This document shows positions 9,914 to 23,592 of a DNA stretch of 64,000 nucleotides, piece after piece (the stretch's first letter is position 1; every line of letters begins with the position of its first letter). The stretch spans positions 217,470-281,469 of the forward strand of contig JASKOT010000022.1 of NCBI GenBank assembly GCA_032158125.1, in the 5' to 3' direction. The translations under genes were made by a program, and so were the position numbers. The DNA is from Papiliotrema nemorosa. Taxonomy: Eukaryota > Basidiomycota > Tremellomycetes > Tremellales > Rhynchogastremaceae. The notes under the pieces are model-generated. The model had not been told where the DNA came from and made no database searches. It saw only the letters and a program-made list of their open reading frames with translations.

Positions 9914-12481
9914 CTAATTCCAGGTATCCATATTCTCATACTGCACTCCCGGTTGAGCCACAACTTTACCCATGACGAATGCTCCTTCCTCTCCGTTGGT
10001 TCTCAAACTCTGCAACGCCGCATCGACCTGGTTCGCTCCGACGATAATGACCATACCTACACCACAGTTGAAAGTTCGGGCCATCTCGGTAGGTGTAACG
10101 TTTCCAGCCTTCATGATGAACTTCCAGATCGCCGGTAATGTCCAAGTACTCAGGTCGAGAGTGACACCCAACCCAGACTCCTTTTCGAATATCCTGGGGA
10201 TGTTTTCGGTGAATCCTCCACCGGTGATGTGCGACATTCCCTTGAACAAGCCAGTCTTGATACCCGGCAACAATTGCTTGATGTATATTCGAGTAGGCGT
10301 CAACAGAGCATCTCCGACCGATTGTTCCGGACTCCATGGGGCCTTATCGGCAAAGTTCAATCCTGCGAGGGAGACAACTTTGCGTATTAAGGAGAAACCG
10401 TTCGAGTGGGGTCCGCTCGATGGCAGACCGATCAAAAAGTCGCCAGCTCCGATATCGGGTCGAGGTAATATTTGCGTTCGTTCCACAGCTCCCACGGCGA
10501 AACCGGCCAAATCGTAGTCATCCGCATGGTACATTCCAGGCATCTCGGCGGTCTCTCCTCCGATCAAGGCGCAACCTGCTTCCAAGCATCCTTCCGCGAT
10601 ACCAGTGATGACGTCGGCCGCGACAGGGACGTCAAGCTTCGAGCACGCATAGTAGTCGAGGAAGTACAAAGGTTCGGCACCTTGAACGATCAAATCGTTG
10701 ACACTCATAGCGACGAGGTCGATACCGACGGTAGAGTGTTTGCCGTGTTGCAAAGCCACTCTGAGTTTCGTTCCCACACCATCGGTACCAGAAACCAAGA
10801 CGGGGTCTTCGTATCCTGCCGCCTTGAGGTCGAAAGCTCCACCGAATCCACCGATAGTCGCGTCGGCTCCTGGTCGTCGAGTGGCCTTGACAACAGGCTT
10901 GATCAACTCCACAAGGTCGTTACCGGCGTCAACGTCAACACCTGCAGCAGCATAAGTGAGGCCGGCGGGGGTGGTCGAAGCAGCTGGTGCCTCGGCGGCA
11001 AGCGCTCGGTAGGCGATATCTCGTCGGAAAGTCTTGCCTTCAAAGTCGATGCGGTCCACACCCGAGTAGGCGAGGTCGACAGCGGCTCGAAGGGTGGGTG
11101 CCGCCGCGCAGACGGCCAAGACTCGACCTCCGTCCGTGACACCCGTGTCACCCTTGATGGCAGTTCCAGCATGGAACACGTGAACACCTAAAGGCTATCA
11201 GCCGAATTCCCGGTCAGGCGGTATTTTACGCACCCTCGGGCATCGAAGGGTTGATGGTCATGGGCACTCCCTTGGGGTAGCTGCCTGGGTATCCTCCGGA
11301 AGCGAGGACTACCGAGACAGCGAATCCTTCCCTGTATCCCAGTTTGACAGAGTCGAGTCGTTTCTCCACACAAGCCTGGTCATCAACACCCTGTCCCAAG
11401 CCATATTGAGTTCTGGAAACTCACCAACATGACCTCGGCCAGATCAGTCTCATCGTTCAAAAGCAACATGAGGGCTTGAGTCTCTGGATCTCCGAATCGC
11501 ACGTTGTACTCCAAAACCTTGGGTCCGTCCGGGGTGATCATGAATCCCGTAAAGAGCATTCCGACGAATGGGTATCCATCCGCCCTCAGTCCCTTCAAAG
11601 TGGGTTCCAGACTCTCCTTGACCACTCTGTCCATGATCTCCTGGGTTGCGACCGGTGCAGGGGCGTATGCACCCATTCCACCCGTGTTGGGACCCTTGTC
11701 GCCCTCTCCTATCCTCTTGTGGTCTTGAGCCGCAGGCATGGGAACGATGGTGTATCCATCACTGAACGCCAAGACTGAGATTTCAGGGCCAGTGAGGTAT
11801 TCCTCAACAACCACTTCGTCGCCTGCCTCTCCAAACTCTCGAGCGACCATGACGGATTTCAAAGCTGCGATGGCCTCATCGTTGGTCTCGGGGATGAGGA
11901 CACCCTTTCCGGCAGCCAAACCGGAAGCTTTGATGACGCATCGGCCGGAAGAGAAAGGGTTGGATTGGATGTATGCTGACGCTTCGTCGAATTGGGAGGA
12001 AGTGAATGAACGGAAAGCCGCAGTGGGGATGTTGTGTCGGGCCATGAAAGCCTTGGAGAGAGTCTTGGATCCTTCTAACAGGGCCGCAGCGGGCGAAGGA
12101 CCAAAGACGGGGATACCAGCTATTTGTTAGCGACCTCCAGTTATGTAACACAATTGGCTCACCCTTTCGCAGGTCCAGCTCGACACCTTCGACCAAAGGT
12201 TGTTCAGGTCCCGGAACGACCAGATCGATTTTGTTCTCCTGGGCCCATGCGACGACGTTGCCGTATCCTTTCGCTCCACCCCATGGTATGACAACGTTCT
12301 GGACCTTGCTTCCCATCATTGCCGTTCCGCCGTTCCCAGGAGCCACAAAGACGTTATCGACTCGAGGTGATTGCGCGAGCTTGTACGCGAGGGCATGTTC
12401 CCGTCCCCCTCCTCCGAGAATGAGGATGGAGAGGTGTCCTCGGGGAAGAGGGAAAGTGGTGATTTCTGACTTGGCAGTCAT
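9914..12481 (-). CDS. ADE5,7: Bifunctional GARS-AIRS purine biosynthesis enzyme
   Basis: One protein carries phosphoribosylamine-glycine ligase (N-terminal half) and phosphoribosylformylglycinamidine cyclo-ligase (C-terminal half), steps two and five of IMP synthesis in the cytosol. The GARS part shows [20 protein letters not shown], the ATP-grasp segment [11 protein letters not shown] and [10 protein letters not shown]. The AIRS part shows [34 protein letters not shown] and [14 protein letters not shown]. The start [10 protein letters not shown] at 12481 is the first ATG that leads directly into the GARS fold. Upstream in-frame codons lack conservation. Three introns are visible (near 12160, 11410 and 11210). 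It diverges from the phosphoglucomutase gene with about 330 bases between starts. The fused form is the usual fungal arrangement. Confidence 0.97.
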
Positions 12482-12809
12482 GATGTTTGACCTGTCTCCA
12501 ATGAAGGATAGGTATGTATGAGAGGGTTGAGTGATGGTGGGTACGCGCTGCTGGCTTTGAAAAAATATATGGGAGAGAGCGGGCGAGGGGGGGAATTGTG
12601 GGGTAAAGTGCCACATTCGGGTTCAAGATAATGCGGGGTAACGAGGGTTCCGTCGGAAAAAGAGGGCGAGGATCTACCAACTCCAACGTGACGTCCCAAC
12701 CGCAACCCGCAAACCCCCCCAACCCAGCTCCAATCCCATACTTTGCTCTTCTTCTATTCCCACCCCTTCCCTATCCCTACACACCCCTTCCGTCGTTCAC
12801 TTTGCAAAG
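12482..12809. promoter_or_regulatory. Shared divergent promoter, ADE5,7 and phosphoglucomutase
   Basis: 328 bases separate two divergent start codons. The side next to the phosphoglucomutase gene is strongly C/T-rich (12700-12800), like the leaders of other highly expressed genes in this window. No specific operator was identified. Confidence 0.5.
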
Positions 12810-14766
<1,957 letters not shown>

Positions 14767-16004
14767 ATGGTGGTTATGAGAAGGATCGAGGGGAGTCTAT
14801 GAATCGAGTAGGCACAAGAGGTTGACCAAACGAGTCGACGAAATGCATTGGATGTCTGTTGCCCTGTTACTGATACCTTGCATGTTGTGTATTTGTCCAT
14901 GCCAGCCCGGCCAGATGCGTTGAGATTAGGGGGATATGAGGGATGAGCGGGGTCGACGTTTGAGAGCGATGGACCAGGAACGAGGGGGGGGTCGCGCAAG
15001 GAGAAGTCAAAGGTCTGGACTCAGAGCCACGGTGGATCCCTCGCCTAGACCTCATATCGAAAACAACTTCACATGCAAATCCCTCCAAAGCACCGCTGAC
15101 CTGTTCATCCACTCTCCCACCATCTCCTATCAATCTACGTATCGCCTGGCGCATCGACGTAGAATCCCTCTGGGCATTGGTTTTGTTTCGGCGACAAAAG
15201 AGCGACCAGAAAAAGCACGCTCCTTTTGAAAATCACACGCGCCTCCCCCTCTCCCTTCACCTCATCCCTTCTTCCCGATCACTTCCTCTGTAACCACATC
15301 CTGGACGATCGAACCTCGGGCAGGTCGGTCTACACATTCTTTGATACCCACCCCACACCAGACATCGCCTAGGACGGTCCAGGCCGAGAAGGAGGAGAAG
15401 CAGTCGACTCTGACCGGCAGGGAAAATCACTCTTGGACGCGCTCTGATCGTCGTCTTTGCCGCCATCCTCCTCGTACCCCTATCGATCAACACCCACTAT
15501 CCACCTTGACCGTCACTCGCTGACACTGGTGTACATATTTGCTCGACTGTCTAAACTATACACCAAACTCGGCATCCTTTCATCTCACTCCCTTTGCATC
15601 ACGACCTCGCTTTAGACCTGACGACAAGACCTCCCTCTTCACCTCCTTTCGCCCAAGCCCTCCTTCACACTGATCCCAGACGAGTTTGGACTTCCCCCAC
15701 CAAAAATTGAAGACACCTTCACTCGCTGTTCATTCACATACTCGTGTCCTCATCCCCTCCGGACGTTTCGTAGTGAATCGTTGTCACTCCTTATACTGTC
15801 TGCTCCCCGGTCGATCGTCATCGCTCTTTCCTCGACGACCGTCTAGCACCATCCACGCACCTCGTTTTTTATCATACCGCTGGATAGGTCCTCGCCGTAC
15901 AGTAGAAAGCCGGTGTACGGCACATATCAAAGCCTCGTTGTCGACTCCAGACTGTACGCTCCTTGCTGCCCGACTCTGAACGCTAAGGCTTCTCCCCCGT
16001 CAAG
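14767..16004. other. Intergenic region and long CT-rich leader of OPY2
   Basis: About 1.2 kb without a supportable gene. From about 15240 to 15860 the plus strand is strongly C/T-rich, typical of fungal promoters and 5' leaders, and it leads straight to the OPY2 start. Small frames here lack splice support. Confidence 0.45.
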
Positions 16005-17804
16005 ATGTCATACCGATCGATACATCGAGGTCTGCTGTCCAGGGACTGTGTCCAATGCGATAGCGATCCAGTGTGCAATTGCAAAGCCAACGAGCAGTGC
16101 ATCTTGACTTCAAGGTGGGTCTTGGAGTACAGCAGTATACTATGATTAATCAACAGGACGTGCTCCCAGTGTCCTACCATCCAATGCAACCCCAAACCAT
16201 CTTCATCCTCGAAAGGCGGTATAAATCCAGGCGTGATCGCTGGTCCGGTCGTCGCAGTGCTGGTCATTGCGAGTCTGGCGTTGTTTTGGTGGCTGAGGAG
16301 GAAGAAGGTGCGTCAGATGATTGTTTTGGCTCGTACTTGTGCTCACTGGCAGAGGAGGGACCTGCAACGACTGGAAGATCTGGCAAAACGAGCTAGGAAA
16401 GCAGAGTCTGCCGGTTTCCAACTGTCACATCCTGGCTCACCTCAACCGCCTTCTGCCCATTCTGCCAACTCTGGTTCGTTGCGATCATATCGAGCTTCTC
16501 AATTGCCCCAACCCCCTCCTTCCGCATCTCGGCGCTCACAACGATCTCCTCTTCCACCTGCACCGGTTAACGCGGAGTACTACGATGAAAACGGGACGCT
16601 AGTACGCGTATATGGCGGAAATGGAACCATCAATCTGGATCCAAAGCACCCTGATCCTTTTGCCGACAAGCTCAGTATATCCACCAATGGCTCGAGTACC
16701 AACTCGACCAATATCATACCCATCCAGTATATCCCACCATCCGACGATGGCGCTTCCTCGGCTGCGAGACGACTAGATGAAGCCCGACAAAACCTGTTTA
16801 GACCGAAACCTGCACCTCAACGACCTGCCCGGTCACCTGATTTGGATCTTCGACTCAACCCACCCGGACGTGATCCACGGTCACCAGGCTACGATGCGCC
16901 CCCCAACCGAATACGCGAGTCGTTCCTGTCTGAGAACAGCGGTGCTCCAAGTTTCCTTTCCGGAAACTCGTATGATGTCTACAATGACGCACCGAAGATT
17001 GTCACTTCGAAGCAGGTCCACGTAGGTCGACTCCAACAAGCAGAAGTTGTGCAATTTGGTAAGCAGCTTTCACCGCAAGACCCGTTCAACAACCAAGGGA
17101 TACCTGAACGAAATCAGCCTACACCCGGGACTTTTGGCTCGAGATCCCTCACACCGACCAGTGTGCGCTATGACAACGAGTATGAAGAAGGTTTAGCTAC
17201 CGAACCCGTTTCGGCTGGTTCAGGAGATTTGCGTTTCTCCATGGGATCTTTAGCGTATCGAGATTCAGTATCGACCATGGGAACCGGCCGATACCTTGCT
17301 CGACCCGACTCTGCAGCTGTTCCTCCGCCACGTTTAGCCGATGGACCGCGTGAAAGCATGTTTTCAACCAAATCATATGCCGACTCAGTCTTGTCTTCCT
17401 TCCCGATGATCCCACCAGGTCAAGGAGGCGTTCCACCGGTACCTCACGGTGGACTCCCCCAATCTACCTCGGCCGCCACGTTAGACCACGCAATACTAGC
17501 CTCCCGTCCTCCACCATCGTTCCGCGCTCCCAAAGTGATTTCCACACAAGAACCACCTTCTAGGACGTCTGTGGCGGATAGCTTTCTGGGTTCTTTCCCT
17601 TTCGTTCCGCCAAACATGGATGATCTAGCTGGATTACCTTCTGCCGCACTACCGACGGCTACAGTACCGGAAACTGCAAAGATGAGCGCAAAGACCCCTG
17701 CGCAGAGGGCCGTCAGTACGACGAGTGAAGGGCTGGGTGGGTTTGAATTCAGTTTCCCCGGTCAAGGAGCTGTGCCGGAACTACCGAGGAAGGACAAGAG
17801 GTGA
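16005..17804 (+). CDS. OPY2: Opy2-type single-pass membrane anchor of the HOG pathway
   Basis: Opy2 is a plasma-membrane protein that recruits Ste50 and its MAPKKK Ste11 for osmostress signalling. Exon 1 begins MSYRSIHRGLLSRDCVQC and, spliced at 16114, gives a Cys-rich extracellular region with eight cysteines (residues 15, 18, 24, 26, 32, 39, 42, 47), the Opy2 domain. One membrane segment follows at about residues 63-83 (AGPVVAVLVIASLALFWWL), ending in a basic stop-transfer LRRKK. A second intron follows directly. The long cytoplasmic tail of some 480 residues is Pro/Ser-rich and probably disordered, as in other Opy2 proteins. There is no classical signal peptide, so the segment should act as a reverse signal-anchor. 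Domain identification is firm; pathway role is from the family. Confidence 0.85.
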
Positions 17805-18319
17805 AATGAAAAGGGATAGGAGATTGTAGGTTTCTTGTAATACACTTGTCTGATCTATGATGTTACATTTGGTTACGTGTATTAGGCACGCAATACCCTT
17901 GTCCAGACTGTTGACTGATATCTCTTCGCCCTGCTTCAGTTGTGAAGACCCGAGACGGTCCATTCTCACCTTCAGACCGTACAGTAATGATCAGTCTACC
18001 TTCCCAACCGCCACTGATCTCCTTGCCTCGGCAAACATGCGCTCCATCCACAAGGGGTATCACGAGAAAGGATGACACCTTCTTGGCGCTTCTCAGTGCT
18101 GAAACGCCAATGTAGACTCTCCGATAAGCGACGAGTTGCTCGATGATGAGAAACAATGAGGGGATTCTTTTTCTTCCCCAAAAAAATTTGAAGATTCAAT
18201 CTTCCTTCAGACTCTACTCTCACTCCCAGCCTTTCCATCGGCCTCGTTTAGTCATTGGGAGCCCATTGTTTGTTTTTTTTTGGTTACACTTATCCACGTT
18301 TGGCCGACTGTCTCTTACA
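17805..18319. other. Intergenic region 3' of OPY2
   Basis: 515 bases hold the OPY2 3' end and the promoter of the next plus-strand locus. A T run (about 18268-18280) precedes that locus. No gene is supported here. Confidence 0.4.
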
Positions 18320-21300
18320 ATGAACTCTGACCAATCGTCTGCTCGTCAAGGCCCCAATTGGTCTAACCCCGCGAACCGATCGTTCCTTCCTCAGAGACAG
18401 ATGGCCCACCAAAGCTCCATACCTGATATGAGTGCCTCGAGAGGAGTTGCCTCGAATCACCATGGCTACCCTGGACGACAGCCGTTTTATCCTGCGCGGA
18501 CTGGGACATTTGGCAATACCGTGAGCTCTTATGGCGGACAGCAATGGGGCACATCGCATTCCCAGGGCTTGTCAATGATCAACACTCAAGTGCCGGTCTC
18601 GAACCCAGTCATGCTTGATGGAGATCCCGGGAGGATCTGGTCGGGCGGTTCTTCCTCAATCATGCAGGGGGGTGATTGGCCCAACGGACTCTCCCTCAGC
18701 CCACATCATTCTCCGACAGAGATGTTTTCCCCTAAGACTCTAGAGCTGAATGATGGGAGGACCGCGACGTATCCTCCGATGACCGCTCGAGTCCCTAGTG
18801 TCGCCGAGAATGAGAACATCACCAACAGTCCTGCTGGGCCCGATCAGGATATGGACTTGGCTTCTGAAGACCTTATGAGCCAATCATGTCCCGTGATCAT
18901 GGTCACCGATGATTCTGTTCCTGATCCGAACTCCACGCGTGGGAATGGCGACTTTCAGTTGATCAGATCCACTTCGTATGATGTTTTGTTATCTGCCAAT
19001 CTGGCACAAAGAAACTACGCACCAGCGAAGCCCAGTAGACTTCGGTCGCATCGCCGAACTGACACTGTGGATACCAACCCGTTCCCTGAAGATGAGTTTG
19101 AAGAACGTCAGGGATACAAGGAAGATTCGTGTGCCTCAAGCCACGTCCAATCTTTCGAAGAACTATTGGCTCTCAAGGTCGCATGTCAGAACACAGGCAC
19201 CGAATTCACACTGCCCAGATCGACGGATGAACATTGGGACACCATCTGGAGAGGCGCAGCAAAGGTGTACACTGCGGACGATCACTCCATTCAGGGAAGG
19301 TTGGCTCATGATATCATGCTCAAACATGCCAAAGTAAACTTTCCTTCCGCCTTCAAACGGCAAGAGCTTGAGTCTATCGCGGATGAGATCCCGGATCTCG
19401 AGGTGAAGATGGGTCAAAATTTCTGGGTATACGGTCGAGCGTCCCAACATGGTTCTGGTGTCTCCTGATTCCGAGTTTTCACAAGGCAGGTCACGCTATG
19501 CATGTTTTACCAGGCCTCTTGCTGCTCATTATGAGATCACTCGGGAGTCTCCTTATTCCCTTGGATTCTGGTAGACGGCGAGTCTTACTAGGTGTTGCAG
19601 ACCAGGCGGCAGAGGTGATCGCTCACCATCGCCACTGAACGATCCTTTCAGGTGAGTGGCCTCGAAGCATCAACGGGGGGTCCAAGTATCGTAGCGAAGA
19701 AAAGAATATGGTCCTTCGAAATACAGAATTGAAATGCAACTGACTTGTCACGACACAATTATGCGTACTGTACACAGTGCCGCTGAGAGGGGGAAAGCCT
19801 TCGAATGTGCTTGTTTCGAGCCCATGGCCCTCCTTCCGTGAGTGGCAAAGTGTCATTCCCCTTTGCGCAAGGCTTTGATCTTGTGACTCTTCACCTACAG
19901 CGGATAAACCAGCATTGGCATCAAGGAGAGCTACTTCATTATTCTGCCATGGACCAGGCAGAATCCAAGATCACTTCTCACCACGCGGAAAACTCCCTCG
20001 AAGCGTCGAGCGAAATCTTAACCGTTGAGCGTGATACCGTTCAATCATGGGCGGACGAACTGACCAAAAACTTTCAAACGAATCGTTTCTCTCGATAATT
20101 ACAACCGAGATCTGTAGAGAGGCCACGGAATTTGCACCTGTCAGTGGACTTGGGTGATGAATCGCTCTTCGACGGGATTGGCCACCTTCTTTTATTTGAC
20201 ATCTCCCCAGGACCGGAAGTCCCCACTGTACTATCGCAAGTACACAATCCACGCTCATCCCATCTTGGGCTTCATTATGATGATCTTGATGCAAGCCATG
20301 ATCTGACCTCGAGCCTGACTCATGTCCGATCGGGCGGGACCGAAGACGAGATTGGGGAGGCAGACGATATTGACGATTATTACTTGTTTAGGTTTGATGA
20401 GGAGGACGCGCAAGTCGAGATGCCACGAGAAAACCCGGCCAGTCTCAGTCTTGAGACCGTTCCTGTGCTTTCTGCAGAGAAAGACAATGGTCGGGCAACC
20501 AGTCCGAGGTCCACCCAAACAGCTGTCGGTCGTCCATGGAACAACGATCCTGTCCCAGCTGTACTCTACCCAATGATACAGTCAAGCCCTCTCAGTCGGC
20601 CAATTTGAGCTTGATTTCGAGGCGAGAAGGAGATCATCCTATGACCCTTACCATGTTGCAAGACACGGGCGATCCCGGATATAAAGTCAAAAGACGGCTG
20701 ATCGGTCGAGACTGGCACGAGCGAGTCCAGTCGGTCTTTACTCTTCCAGCACAGGAAACAGCCATAGCTCCACAAGAAAGACATCGTCCGACTTCCCTTT
20801 TGGGAGTGGGTGATACATGGTCAGTTCTCCGCGAGCGATACCTTCAAGAGATGACGCAAGGTTTGGCGGATGACAGGGAGGAGACAGCGAAACCGAGATT
20901 ATCCTGGAAGACCTTGAACTCGGATTCGGTCCCGGTCCAATAGTCCTAAACTCGCCACGAAGTGATCCCGTTCAGAGTGGTTATCTCCCAGAGTTCCCAA
21001 AGGATGATACAAAGAACTCCCAGCGAGGGAGAACGCTTGATAAGTTCGACCACCACTCACTCTCATCTACCAATGCGAAAACGTTCTCCCTGGATCCAAG
21101 CGTTACAGAGTTCGCCCCCGCCCGCTCGATCAGTGAGCAAGCATCGAAGATTGGAGCTAATTGTGACGACGAAGTCATTGCAGGACACAATCGCACATGC
21201 AGCTCTGAGGACTCGCGGGCTAAAAGACGAGCGTATCGGCTTGCCTTACAGTACTTGTATGGTCAGACCCGAAAACCCTGCTACCCCTCGCTTCAATGGA

Positions 21301-21646
21301 CGTAAAGTCTTCCGGTCGGGATGTTGCTCTGACATTGAATCCCTCCTTCCCGCCTCCAAGCGGTCTGGAAGTTAAGACTATAATTGCGAATGGTGAAATC
21401 TTGAGGGAATATCTTGCGCAAATGTCCGGTAGGGACATGTCACAGGCAAGTCATGCCGCACCTGTCGATTGGAAACCACCCCCGGTAGTGGACAATCAGC
21501 TGGAGGTCGATTTCAATGAGCTTTCCAACGCCAAAAGTGAGATCCTTGCTATTCAAGCAAGAGCGTTGACGCGTGAGAGTGGAGGCGGCGGCAAGTCTGA
21601 AGCTGCTCGGCTGGAGAAGGCAGGGGTGGATATATCGAAAATTTGA
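18320..21646 (+). CDS. Unknown multi-exon gene (or two adjacent genes), structure incomplete
   Basis: The first exon is clear: ATG at 18320 and about 375 codons of Ser/Pro/Asn-rich sequence, ending in a more ordered block (QSFEELLALKVACQ, PSAFKRQELESIADEIPDLE). After about 19400 coding blocks change frame. One splice choice near 19425/19482 gives a hydrophobic segment (LPGLLLLIMRSLGSLLIPLD), which could be a membrane helix. Later blocks join well: a short intron (35 nt) after NDPVPA near 20560, one after TSLLG near 20805, and one at about 21301-21360, leading to a C-terminal exon ending KSEAARLEKAGVDISKI. An ATG at 19949 could start a second gene. I recognise no domain. Coding nature is likely; the exon chain between 19.4 and 20.15 kb is not resolved. 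Confidence 0.5.
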
Positions 21647-21829
21647 GTGTCAAGCTTATGATGGAAACTGTTCAAATCAGCGATGCCGCCTTAGGAGTTC
21701 ATATGTTAGTGTGTCCTATGTCATGTACTGTGTCTATCCAGGTCACTCGAGCAGAATGAAGCACGTGTACCTCGCGAAGAGCTCATCCAAATGGGATTCG
21801 AGGAAATCATACAATAAAGTCAATACAGT

Positions 21830-23140
21830 CTATCGGCTCGCACCAGCATCGAAAATCGGTCGGTTGGCTGGAGGCGGTCCCCCGGCGCCTGTCCCGACGG
21901 TGTATCCCTGTCCTGCGGCTGGTACAGGCGCATGTTCACCTGAAGCTGTAGGGACGTATCCTTGAGCGGGAAGGCCAGTCTCGTCGAGACCTTCAGCGGC
22001 TACAATGTCAGCGCAATCCTTCTCTGATTGGTAAAGAGGACTCACCTTCGATGATGTCGTACATGGCTGAAGCGATCTCTGGTGCAGGCACTCGACCACT
22101 GAGCGTCAGTTCTGCTCGAAGAAAAGCACCGTCCGAGTACAATTGCGACGCACGTGAGGATATCGACAGATGAAACGGAGCTTCCGTAGAAGTCCCTATT
22201 GGCATCTTTTCTCTCCACCAGGATAGTTCCGTCTAAAGTCAAACCAGCAAACAGACCTGCAGCTTAGTCACTGTTCGAAGGCTTGAAGGGTATGACATAC
22301 CCTTGCTTCGGGAATACGAGAACATGGGAGCGGGATTGGCAAGAGACGCGGCGATGTTTCCTCCTGTTCCGATCGGTCCAGCTGCGACAGACATACCTCC
22401 TGTTTTCTGTCAGCAACACCTCCTGACTGTGGATCCGATAGGAATTTGAGACCGGACTGATGCTCACCTCCTACCGTGACGTTTCCTCCTCTCGAGAACG
22501 CTTTGACCGCTTCATCCGAGTTGAGCACAATAACCACCTCCGTCATGTCTGGCCATCAGAGCCACCCTTTCTTGTTCTTACTCACCTGCACCGATCTGCA
22601 GACCCCATCCTACTCCTGCAGTAGCGATACAAGAGGGCGCAGACCAGGATCCATCAGGTAGTCGAGCAACCACGATACCGGAACCCGCTTTACCGGAGAA
22701 GACGAATCCAGCTTTGAGGATGGTAAACACTGCCAGACCTGGTTTCAGTCGGATCCGAGTGCCTGACTCACCTTTCGCTCGCTGGAGGACAGCTTTGGGA
22801 ATAGAGTTGAGAGCTGAGCGGGGTTGTGAAGGATCAGCTGGTTCATCAGATCGCTACAGGCGGGACGAGTGTCACGTACCCAGAAAATGAGCCAGGATCT
22901 TGGCTGCTTTCTGGGACTCTCCAGGGAGAGAGAAGCTCTGCATGAAACCTGAACTTCCTGTTGCTGCCCTGTTTGATCCGTCCTACAGCTCAGCATCATC
23001 ACGTATCGGCAGAGATGAGAGGAGAAGAGAGTGGAGTGAGATTTCTCTCTCACCTTCAACATGGCTTGCGCTTGTGTTCCAGCTTGGAACGCACCATCTC
23101 GAACCTTGCCCCAGAGATTTCCTACTTTACCCTGCTGCAT
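21830..23140 (-). CDS. Ysc84/SH3YL1-type lipid- and actin-binding protein without SH3 domain
   Basis: The Ysc84 (SYLF, formerly DUF500) domain binds phosphoinositide membranes and, in yeast, actin at endocytic patches. Joined exons give the domain in order: IPKAVLQRAKG, LAVFTILKAGFVFSGKAGSG, APSCIATAGVGWGLQIGAD, VVIVLNSDEAVKAFSRGG, VAAGPIGTGG, LFAGLTLDGTILVERKDANR. After it comes only a short Gly/Pro tail (GYTVGTGAGGPPPANRPIF) and the stop; no SH3 domain is present, unlike S. cerevisiae Ysc84 and Lsb3. The gene has about seven introns. Start MQQGKVGNLWGKVRDGAF at 23140. It diverges from the branched-chain aminotransferase gene. Confidence 0.88.
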
Positions 23141-23592
23141 CGTATGAGTGCGCCAGGTGAAGGTTGTGTAGATGAGAGTGGGAGGGTGCTATGTAAAGAT
23201 GGGACAAAGGCAGTGTTGCACGTCGGATTCTCGGGTATCCTTCATACGTCACCCCTCGACCCCTCCTCGTATCGACCTCGGCGCTCAGACATGACACTGC
23301 CAGAGCATGCATCTCACCCCGAGGACAATGTACACTGATCCTGCATGCATGTATTCAAACCCATAATCTCAGGTCATGCATGGTGACAGGACCAGCGCAG
23401 TGTCTCTGGCCATATGGGAGGCTCAAGGTCCGGACGGGATCAGATTGGCTCGGAGGAGCGGGGGGGTCGGCGTGCCTCCGGATGCACCGCGACGACTCGA
23501 GTCCATATATTTCAATATCAACCACCACACCTTTCCTTCAACTCTTCACTCACCTCAGTCTGCACTGCCAGACTCCTCCATCTCTCTACAAG
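23141..23592. promoter_or_regulatory. Shared divergent promoter, Ysc84-like gene and BAT1
   Basis: 452 bases lie between two divergent start codons. I looked for a Leu3-type CCGG-N2-CCGG or Gcn4-type TGASTCA element and saw no convincing one. Confidence 0.45.

Noticed and set aside
10472..11191. 239-codon plus-strand frame opposite ADE5,7
   Set aside because: Antisense shadow of a strongly conserved enzyme; no domain and no splice signals of its own.
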